Assembly (NCBI GenBank): GCA_022837205.1
Contig: JALHEL010000123.1
Location: 1-5,883 of the forward strand
Origin: Leptolinea sp.
GTDB taxonomy: Bacteria > Chloroflexota > Anaerolineae > Anaerolineales > Anaerolineaceae
Direction of reading: 5' to 3'
Length of the DNA stretch: 5,883 bases
The position numbers and the translations under genes were made by a program. The notes below the pieces were generated by a model that made no database searches, was not told the DNA's origin, and was given only the letters and a program-made list of their open reading frames with translations. Shown here piece by piece: positions 1 through 4,867 of this stretch. Within the stretch, counting starts at the first letter, position 1. Every line of letters starts with the position of its first letter.

Positions 1-365
1 TTTGGCAAAGAAGGTAAAAAAGCAAGTCCGGCATCTGTAATATCACAAGAGCTCAGATTTAAAAATTGCAATTGCGGTAACCTCGCTAATTGAAGGATCC
101 CGTCATCGGTAATACCGCGATTCTCAGCCAAATGGAGATATCGCAAATTGGAAACAGGTTCAAGATCATCGATAAGCAGTTTGAGCTGGCGGTTATCAAA
201 TCCCTGCACACGAATCCCCATAAAATAATTTTGAGGAATCATAAAAACACCCGGACCCGTATCATAAAATTGCCAATCCAACCAACGAGAGGAAAGGGGT
301 TCTCCGGATAAAATATAGACAGAAACCGGTAATTTTGTTTCGAAACGATAAACTTCATTTTCCAT
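1..365 (-). CDS. Leucine-rich-repeat protein, N-terminal part (3' end beyond window)
   Basis: The first 121 codons of a protein that continues past the left edge. Residues 1-70 form a non-repeated N-terminal region (begins MENEVYRFET, with an FMGIRVQGFDNRQL stretch near 48-61). Leucine-rich repeats follow: one unit from about residue 74 (LRYLHLAENRGITDDG) and a second from about 99 (LQFLNLSSCDITDAG), 24-25 residues each, with the LxxLxLxxCxITDxGL pattern of cysteine-containing or RI-like repeats. Such repeats form a curved solenoid that usually binds proteins; the partner is unknown. No signal peptide or membrane segment is visible, so a cytoplasmic location is likely. The ATG at 363-365 is the only ATG in frame before an upstream stop. 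It has no Shine-Dalgarno sequence and lies just downstream of a TATAAT box, so the message may be leaderless. The gene is divergent from the trpB unit. The LRR assignment is firm; the function is not recognised. Confidence 0.85.
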   Translation of the reverse strand, partial: MENEVYRFETKLPVSVYILSGEPLSSRWLDWQFYDTGPGVFMIPQNYFMGIRVQGFDNRQLKLLIDDLEPVSNLRYLHLAENRGITDDGILQLARLPQLQFLNLSSCDITDAGLAFLPSLP

Positions 366-372
366 ACCATGG

Positions 373-399
373 ATTATAAGTTATTTCTGGATTTGTCAT
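373..399 (-). promoter_or_regulatory. Putative promoter of the LRR gene
   Basis: On the minus strand a perfect TATAAT (-10) lies at 373-378, with ATGACA (-35-like, 5 of 6 matches to TTGACA) at 394-399. The spacer is 15 bp, shorter than the ideal 17. Transcription would be expected to begin about position 365-366, at the A of the start codon or one base before it. This fits the absence of a ribosome binding site. The -10 match is strong, while the -35 and spacing are weak. Confidence 0.5.
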
Positions 400-404
400 A
401 TTTT

Positions 405-418
405 TACCGAATTCGGTA
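405..418. promoter_or_regulatory. Perfect 14-bp palindrome between divergent promoters (candidate operator)
   Basis: TACCGAATTCGGTA is a perfect palindrome with no spacer. It abuts the -35 box of the trpB promoter (419-424) and lies 6 bp from the putative -35 box of the divergent LRR promoter (394-399). A dimeric regulator bound here could affect both promoters. It has no loop and no uracil run on either strand that would make it a good terminator. The regulator is unknown, and the operator role is inferred from symmetry and position. Confidence 0.45.
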
Positions 419-447
419 TTGACATAACTTCATCCGGAATTTAAAAT
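419..447 (+). promoter_or_regulatory. Sigma-70/SigA-type promoter of the trpB T-box unit
   Basis: A perfect TTGACA (-35) at 419-424 and TAAAAT (-10, one mismatch) at 442-447 are separated by 17 bp. Transcription should start near position 454, just before the first T-box stem. The leader up to the trpB start codon would then be about 330 nt, a usual size for a T-box leader. Confidence 0.8.
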
Positions 448-470
448 GCCTGCAATCAATAAGAAATAAC

Positions 471-755
471 CGTTGATTGAGAATAGTAGGTTCAGCAACG
501 CAGCATACAGAGAGTTGCATAAATGGTGAGAGAGCAACAGCCGGCAGCCGAACTGAATGGACTCAGGAGGGCAGGACGAAAGCAATTTGCAAGTAGTGCC
601 TGACGGGAACTCCACCCGTTATCAAGGGAGTACGCATGATGGTGCGTAGAATAAGCGGGCGTGAGAACACGTCAAGATGGGTGGTACCGCAGAGGTTGAG
701 TTTTACGACCTTTGTCCCAGGTTTAATCAGACCGGGGACAAAGGTCTTTTTGTTT
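471..755 (+). promoter_or_regulatory. Tryptophan-specific T-box riboswitch
   Basis: Senses uncharged tRNA-Trp and decides between termination and readthrough into trpB. Stem I: the lower helix pairs 477-481 with 562-566. The specifier loop has AGUA at 485-488 opposite GAA at 555-557, followed by UGG at 558-560 (tryptophan codon) and the conserved A at 561. The next helix pairs 489-493 with 550-554. The distal part has AGAGAG near 509-514, a GUUGC/GCAAC helix (514-518 with 534-538) and GGUGAGAG at 525-532. Further hairpins occur at 601-621 (seven pairs including one G-U) and 631-648 (UACGCA/UGCGUA). The T-box sequence GGGUGGUACCGCAG is at 679-692. Antiterminator: UGGG 678-681 pairs with CCCA 716-719, the UGGUACC bulge is 682-688, and GCAGAGG 689-695 pairs with CCUUUGU 709-715. 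This consumes the 5' arm of the terminator, so the two folds exclude each other. All elements were read directly from the sequence. Confidence 0.95.
707..755 (+). terminator. T-box-controlled intrinsic terminator
   Basis: GACCTTTGTCCC (707-718) pairs perfectly over 12 bp with GGGACAAAGGTC (735-746). The loop is 16 nt, and the uracil-rich tract TTTTTGTTT follows at 747-755. The 5' arm is also the 3' arm of the antiterminator, so this stem forms only when uncharged tRNA-Trp is not bound. Confidence 0.95.
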
Positions 756-784
756 CCCCGGTAAGAATCAAAAGGAGAAATAAA

Positions 785-2182
785 ATGAAAGGCTCAGCAA
801 TCAATCAAAAAACTATTCCTCACCGTATCTACCTTACCGAAGATCAAATTCCGACGCAATGGTATAACATTCGAGCAGACATGAAAAATAAACCTGCTCC
901 GATTTTAAACCCGGGAACATTCAAACCGCTTTCCAAAGAAGAGTTGACTCCGATTTTTGCCGAAAAATTGGTGGATCAGGAATTAGATAACGAAACCCGA
1001 TATATCGATATTCCGGACGGAATTCGGGAAATCTACAAAATATATCGCCCGTCGCCGTTAATCCGGGCTTACAATTTGGAAAAAGCTCTTGATACTCCCG
1101 CCAAAATTTATTACAAATATGAGGGGAATAATACATCCGGAAGTCATAAGTTAAATTCGGCTATCGCTCAAGCATATTATGCGAAAGAACAGGGATTGAA
1201 AGGGATGACTACAGAAACCGGTGCCGGACAATGGGGAACGGCATTGGCGGAAGCTTGCTCTTTATTCGGAATCCCTTTGATCGTATATATGGTTAAAGTC
1301 AGCTATGATCAAAAACCCTTTCGCCGCACAGTTATGCAAACCTTTGGTGCCGAAGTTCATCCCAGCCCGACAACTCAAACGCAAATCGGAAAGAAAATTT
1401 TAGCTGAAAATCCGGAAACGACCGGTAGTTTAGGTTGCGCAATCAGTGAAGCGGTGGAAACAGCTGTCACACATGAAGGATATCGCTATTTTCTCGGTTC
1501 GTGTCTGAACTATGTGATCTTGCATCAATCGATCATCGGGATTGAATCGAAAATTGCGATGGAATCTATCGGCGAATATCCCGACATTGTCATCGGATGT
1601 GCCGGCGGAGGTTCCAACTTCGGCGGATTGATTTCGGAATTTGTCCATGATAAATTAACCGGAAAGTCAAATCCGCGGTTAATTGCGATCGAACCGGCTT
1701 CTTGTCCCTCTTTTACCCGAGGAAAGTTTGCATATGATTTTGCCGATACCGGTAAAATTACTCCGCTGTGTAAAATGTATACCGTCGGCAGCCAATACAT
1801 TCCGCCTTCTGATCATGCCGGCGGACTACGCTTTCATGGAATGTCCCCCATCCTTTCCCAGTTATTTCATGACGGAATTATAGAAGCTCAAGCGGTCACC
1901 CAAAGAAAGGTATTTGAAGCTGCGGTTCTTTTTGCCAAAACAGAGACAATCTTGCCGGCACCGGAATCCGCTCACGCCATTTTGGGAGCAATCAATGAAG
2001 CCTTGAAATGCAAAGAATCCGGGGAGGAAAAGACGATTCTTTTCGGCTTGACCGGAACAGGCTATTTCGATATGACAGCTTATGAAGCTTATCTCAATGG
2101 CAGTATGAACGATTCATCGATTAGCGAGGAAGAGTTGCAAAGAAGTCTGGCTCAATTGCCGGTTGTGCCGGAAGAAGCATAA
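785..2182 (+). CDS. trpB: TrpB2-type tryptophan synthase beta chain (PLP enzyme)
   Basis: A cytoplasmic PLP enzyme expected to condense indole with L-serine to give L-tryptophan. It has 465 residues, longer than the roughly 400 of classical TrpB1 and normal for TrpB2. Visible motifs: the N-terminal PTQWYNI element (23-29); GSHKLN with the PLP-binding Lys122; ETGAGQWG (144-151) with the catalytic Glu144, where TrpB2 has W in place of the H of TrpB1; glycine-rich phosphate cup GCAGGGSNFGG (271-281); HAGGLRFHGM (344-353); PAPESAHA (391-398); and GLTGTGYFDM (421-430). The ATG at 785 has GGAG at 774-777, seven bases upstream. An in-frame ATG at 677 must be rejected because it lies inside the T-box and would put the terminator in the coding region. 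No trpA or other trp gene is adjacent, so it may work alone on salvaged indole or with a distant TrpA. The T-box supports a tryptophan role over a serine-deaminase role. Confidence 0.95.
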   Translation: MKGSAINQKTIPHRIYLTEDQIPTQWYNIRADMKNKPAPILNPGTFKPLSKEELTPIFAEKLVDQELDNETRYIDIPDGIREIYKIYRPSPLIRAYNLEKALDTPAKIYYKYEGNNTSGSHKLNSAIAQAYYAKEQGLKGMTTETGAGQWGTALAEACSLFGIPLIVYMVKVSYDQKPFRRTVMQTFGAEVHPSPTTQTQIGKKILAENPETTGSLGCAISEAVETAVTHEGYRYFLGSCLNYVILHQSIIGIESKIAMESIGEYPDIVIGCAGGGSNFGGLISEFVHDKLTGKSNPRLIAIEPASCPSFTRGKFAYDFADTGKITPLCKMYTVGSQYIPPSDHAGGLRFHGMSPILSQLFHDGIIEAQAVTQRKVFEAAVLFAKTETILPAPESAHAILGAINEALKCKESGEEKTILFGLTGTGYFDMTAYEAYLNGSMNDSSISEEELQRSLAQLPVVPEEA

Positions 2183-2188
2183 AATTTA

Positions 2189-2239
2189 GGGCAGGAAGGT
2201 TTTACAATTTATTTGAAAATCTTTCTGCCCGATTCTTTT
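2189..2239 (+). terminator. Intrinsic terminator after trpB
   Basis: GGGCAGGAAGGTTTT (2189-2203) pairs with AAAATCTTTCTGCCC (2216-2230) over 15 bp, including two G-U pairs. The loop is 12 nt, followed by a moderate T-rich tail (ATTCTTTTC). As read on the minus strand, the two G-U pairs become A-C mismatches. It should therefore work best for trpB, though it may also weakly stop the convergent mutase transcript. That transcript has no better hairpin after its stop. Confidence 0.8.
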
Positions 2240-2267
2240 CATATAGATCAAACGACCGTTAGACCGA

Positions 2268-3758
2268 TTAAAAAGGCAATTCCAAGTCGGGATACATTTC
2301 TAAGAAAGGCTTTATTTCGTTCAAAATACTGTTAACCCCACCTTCGAGATCGCTCTCGATCATCAGCGGCATCAGCGGTTCATGAAGTGACATTCTTAAA
2401 AGAAACCAGCCTTTAAAGACCGGAATAGAAATCCTCACCCCTTCATAATTCTCCGGAGCAATTTTCCATGAAGGTTGCCGGGCGGTATATTCCCGAAGAT
2501 CACTCAATACGGATTCGCAATATTTTTGGGGATCGGGATTTAGAATTTTGATCCGATATTCAACGCTCTCTAAGGGATCCTTTAATTCGGAAGCCAAATC
2601 GGCCAACGATCTTCCTTCCCGCCGACATTTTACCGTCTCGGCGATCATCACAGCGGCAAGATACGCACCGTCATCCAGAAAATAATTATCGGAAAAAGCA
2701 CAATGGCCGGAAGTTTCGATAGCCAGCGGACAGATGATTCCTTCTCTGTTTAAGCGAATGGCTTCATTAATTACATTTCGATACCCGCGTTTAAAGCGAT
2801 GATGGCTACATCCCAATTTGGATATAAACTTTGTCAAATGATCCGATGTGACGGAATCAGTCACAATTGTGCAACCGGGATATTTTTTGGAAACAATTTC
2901 CGCCAAAACCCCAATCAGACGATTACGGCTGAGGATTGTTCCCTTATCATCCACAAAAGCCGCCCGATCGACATCCGTATCAAAAACGATCCCGAGATCA
3001 CTGTGACTTTCAAGGGTCATTTTTTTTGCCGCTTCCATCACTTCGGGCAACTCGGGATTGGGCACATGGTTCGGGAAACGGCCGTCCGGTTCCAAAAATT
3101 GACTCCCGGAGATATCCGCTCCCAACGGTTCCAAAACCTCGGTGGCAAAAAAGCCTGCCGAACCGTTTCCGGCATCGATCGCTATTTTATATCCGGCTAA
3201 AGGAAATTCACTTTGATCCTCAATCCCTTTTCTGATAACCGTTTGTAAATGAGAATTGTAAAGAGGCATCAAGTCAAATTTTGTTCGTGTTCCGGAAGGA
3301 ACTTCCGGCAACGTTTCCTGCGCTTTGGTTAAAATAGCGGTCACATCCGCCGATTCCGTTCCTTTGCCTTTGGTAAAGAATTTCATCCCGTTTCGATTCC
3401 ACGGCAGATGACTGGCTGTAGCCATGATGGCACCATCAAAATCGGATTCAGGAAAGACGGTCGACATAAACATAGCCGGCGTCGATGTCATTCCGCAATC
3501 AAATCCGTTTGCACCGCCGGCTTCTATACCGGATAAAATCGCTTGCCGCATGATACCGGCAGACAATCGGGAATCGGTCCCCACTCCGATTTTTAAGATT
3601 TTGGAAGGTTTCTCCGCTTTTTCCGAAAGCCAAAAAACGAAACTTTTCGTAATGTCAAAAACCGCTTCAGACGTAAGATTCGCTTTTTCTCCGTTGTCTC
3701 CATCGAGCGCAATCCCTCTGATGTCACTGCCGTTTTGAAGGGACATGTAATCTTTCAT
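2268..3758 (-). CDS. Phosphomannomutase/phosphoglucomutase-family phosphohexomutase, RxSLHEP sub-type
   Basis: An alpha-D-phosphohexomutase of 496 residues, expected to move phosphate between C1 and C6 of a hexose phosphate through a phosphoserine, in the cytoplasm. Domains in order: N-terminal SDIRGIALDG (11-20) and GTDSR (60-64); active-site loop TASHLPWNRNG with phosphoserine Ser116; Mg-binding loop DTDVDR (260-265, usual form DGDxDR); KRGYRNVINEA (324-333) where most members have a VG-K loop; sugar-recognition ETSGH (348-352) with DDG at 362-364; C-terminal phosphate-binding loop RMSLHEP (455-461). ETSGH and the SLHEP loop, in place of the common S/N-TEP, match the plastid/cyanobacteria-like branch as I recall it. 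The substrate (glucose, mannose or glucosamine phosphate) cannot be read from the motifs. The start at 3756-3758 has GAGG at 3766-3769, seven bases away. It is convergent with trpB and separated from its upstream neighbour by a terminator, so it is probably a single-gene unit. Confidence 0.93.
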   Translation of the reverse strand: MKDYMSLQNGSDIRGIALDGDNGEKANLTSEAVFDITKSFVFWLSEKAEKPSKILKIGVGTDSRLSAGIMRQAILSGIEAGGANGFDCGMTSTPAMFMSTVFPESDFDGAIMATASHLPWNRNGMKFFTKGKGTESADVTAILTKAQETLPEVPSGTRTKFDLMPLYNSHLQTVIRKGIEDQSEFPLAGYKIAIDAGNGSAGFFATEVLEPLGADISGSQFLEPDGRFPNHVPNPELPEVMEAAKKMTLESHSDLGIVFDTDVDRAAFVDDKGTILSRNRLIGVLAEIVSKKYPGCTIVTDSVTSDHLTKFISKLGCSHHRFKRGYRNVINEAIRLNREGIICPLAIETSGHCAFSDNYFLDDGAYLAAVMIAETVKCRREGRSLADLASELKDPLESVEYRIKILNPDPQKYCESVLSDLREYTARQPSWKIAPENYEGVRISIPVFKGWFLLRMSLHEPLMPLMIESDLEGGVNSILNEIKPFLEMYPDLELPF

Positions 3759-3800
3759 TTCGAAACCTCATTTTAAATTTGTTGAATGAACCTTTATTAT

Positions 3801-3828
3801 TTTATAACATTTGTCATCAAAGAATCAA
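3801..3828 (-). promoter_or_regulatory. Putative promoter of the phosphohexomutase gene
   Basis: On the minus strand, TTGATT (-35, four of six matches) at 3823-3828 and TATAAA (-10) at 3801-3806 are 16 bp apart. An overlapping TAAAAT at 3799-3804 would give an 18-bp spacer. Transcription would start near 3792-3794, leaving a 5' leader of about 35 nt with the GAGG ribosome binding site. The region is very A/T-rich, so other -10 choices are possible. Confidence 0.45.
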
Positions 3829-3869
3829 TGCCCATCGGAAAATTCATTCGAATATGTTTTTCTTTTTGG

Positions 3870-3889
3870 AATTATCACTCATGATAATT
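3870..3889. repeat. Inverted repeat in the AIM24/mutase intergenic region (candidate operator)
   Basis: AATTATCA (3870-3877) and TGATAATT (3882-3889) are perfect 8-bp inverted arms separated by CTCA. A further GGA/TCC match flanks them if one extra base is allowed. It lies about 40 bp upstream of the mutase -35 element and just past the end of the AIM24 terminator. A regulator site for the mutase gene is possible. A small accessory hairpin after the terminator is the alternative. Confidence 0.35.
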
Positions 3890-3896
3890 TCCGTAC

Positions 3897-3927
3897 AAAA
3901 AAAAAGGACGCCCGATTTTGGGCATCC
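3897..3927 (-). terminator. Intrinsic terminator of the AIM24-family gene
   Basis: Read on the minus strand, GGATGCCC (3927-3920) pairs with GGGCGTCC (3913-3906) over 8 bp with one U-G pair. The loop is 6 nt, and nine consecutive uracils follow (3905-3897). The hairpin begins 68 nt after the stop codon of the AIM24-family gene. It isolates the mutase gene from upstream transcription. Confidence 0.92.
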
Positions 3928-3995
3928 ATTTAGGAAATACAAAATATTCAATTGTTTGGAACCGTCTGAGGAATCGATTCCGTTAAATCAATCAT

Positions 3996-4679
3996 CTAAC
4001 TGCTCTTTGAAGGAATATAGGGAAGGAGAGCACCCGCAAGCGTCTTAATCGGAGATGTCTGCAAGTATACTTTTCCCGGCCCGGTTACTTCCGTATTAAA
4101 TAATCCTTCTCCGCCGAAAGCCATGGTTTTCAATCCGCCGCTGACCTTTTTAATATCCATTGCACAGGTTGGTTCCATTGCCGCGAGATAACCGGTGTCA
4201 ATCAACATTTTTTCTCCGGGGCCCAGCTCATACGTCTTGCAATATCCGTCGATTTCAAGAAAAGCCTTTCCTTGACCGCTAAGGCGTTGCATAATAAAAC
4301 CCTCACCGCCGAAAAGCCCACTGGATAATTTCTTTTGAAAGAACATTGACAATTCGACCCCGACTTCCGATGCCAAAAAGCCTGATTTTTGAACAATCAA
4401 TTCCTTCCCGGGTTCGATATCAAACGGAAGGATCATGCCGGGGAAGGAAGATCCGAATGCAACCATGCCGGTTCCGCTTGCGGTAAACGTATTCAGAAAT
4501 AATGATTCGTGGGATAACATTCTGCCCAACGCTTTGCCCAAACCACCTCTTGAGGTGGCTTCCATGGTGATGTTCGGAGTCATCCAGCACATAGCACCGC
4601 TTTCAGTCACCATAACTTCACCGTTTGACAAGGTACAGATTAATACCGGGAAGGGAGCCCCTTCAATTTTATATTCCAT
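3996..4679 (-). CDS. AIM24/TIGR00266 family protein
   Basis: A 227-residue protein that fits the AIM24 (formerly DUF124, TIGR00266) family along its whole length: MEYKIEGAPFPVL at the N-terminus, SGAMCWM (27-33), ASGTGMVAFGSSFPG (67-81), FGGEGFIMQRLSGQG (123-137) and FGGEGLFNTEVTGPG (188-202). The family folds as a beta-sandwich or barrel resembling a duplicated tryptophan-RNA-binding-protein-like unit. Its bacterial biochemical role is unknown, and the yeast namesake is mitochondrial. The two FGGEG blocks lie 65 residues apart and show the internal duplication. No signal peptide or membrane helix is seen, so it is probably cytoplasmic. The start at 4677-4679 is supported by GAGGG at 4684-4688, and the stop is TAG at 3996-3998. 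A promoter at 4721-4748 and a terminator at 3897-3927 make it a likely single-gene transcript. Family assignment is confident; function is not. Confidence 0.93.
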   Translation of the reverse strand: MEYKIEGAPFPVLICTLSNGEVMVTESGAMCWMTPNITMEATSRGGLGKALGRMLSHESLFLNTFTASGTGMVAFGSSFPGMILPFDIEPGKELIVQKSGFLASEVGVELSMFFQKKLSSGLFGGEGFIMQRLSGQGKAFLEIDGYCKTYELGPGEKMLIDTGYLAAMEPTCAMDIKKVSGGLKTMAFGGEGLFNTEVTGPGKVYLQTSPIKTLAGALLPYIPSKSS

Positions 4680-4720
4680 ATTACCCTCTCATTTCTGGAT
4701 TGGTTGTTTTGCCACTTTTC

Positions 4721-4748
4721 AGTATATGCCGAATTCTTATAGTGTCAA
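4721..4748 (-). promoter_or_regulatory. Promoter of the AIM24-family gene
   Basis: On the minus strand a perfect TTGACA (4743-4748) and TATACT (4721-4726, one mismatch to TATAAT) are 16 bp apart. The predicted start is near 4714, giving a leader of about 35 nt that contains the GAGGG ribosome binding site. The spacer contains GAATTCGG, which is also the core of the palindrome at 405-418. Confidence 0.75.
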
Positions 4749-4867
4749 GGATATTTTGGGCTGCAGCGTTCCGCTATGAATAAGTCAAATAGATGGTTTG
4801 GACGACCGGAAAACCGGCTGAGATTTGGAAATTCCAATTCCGATAAAAATTTTTGCAGATTGAAAAA
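4749..4867. other. Intergenic stretch without a clear terminator
   Basis: Between the stop of the repeat-protein gene and the AIM24 promoter I see no stem followed by a uracil run on the minus strand. There is only a 4-bp CCGG/CCGG hairpin near 4806-4817 with no T-tract. Some transcripts of the repeat-protein gene may therefore read through into the AIM24-family gene. No gene or RNA structure is supported here. Confidence 0.4.

Noticed and set aside
90..311. Plus-strand 73-codon open frame
   Set aside because: Antisense to the LRR gene, whose frame shows clear repeat motifs.
430..615. Minus-strand 61-codon open frame
   Set aside because: It lies antisense to the T-box stem I and promoter; it has no ribosome binding site and the structured RNA explains the sequence.
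2799..3235. Two plus-strand open frames of about 100-130 codons
   Set aside because: They are antisense shadows of the phosphohexomutase gene, which has intact family motifs throughout.
3779..4048. Plus-strand 89-codon open frame in the intergenic region
   Set aside because: It runs through the inverted repeat, the AIM24 terminator and into the AIM24 3' end; it has no ribosome binding site and no recognisable protein features.
4806..4817. CCGG-AAAA-CCGG hairpin after the repeat-protein gene as a terminator
   Set aside because: The stem has only four base pairs and no uracil run follows on the minus strand.
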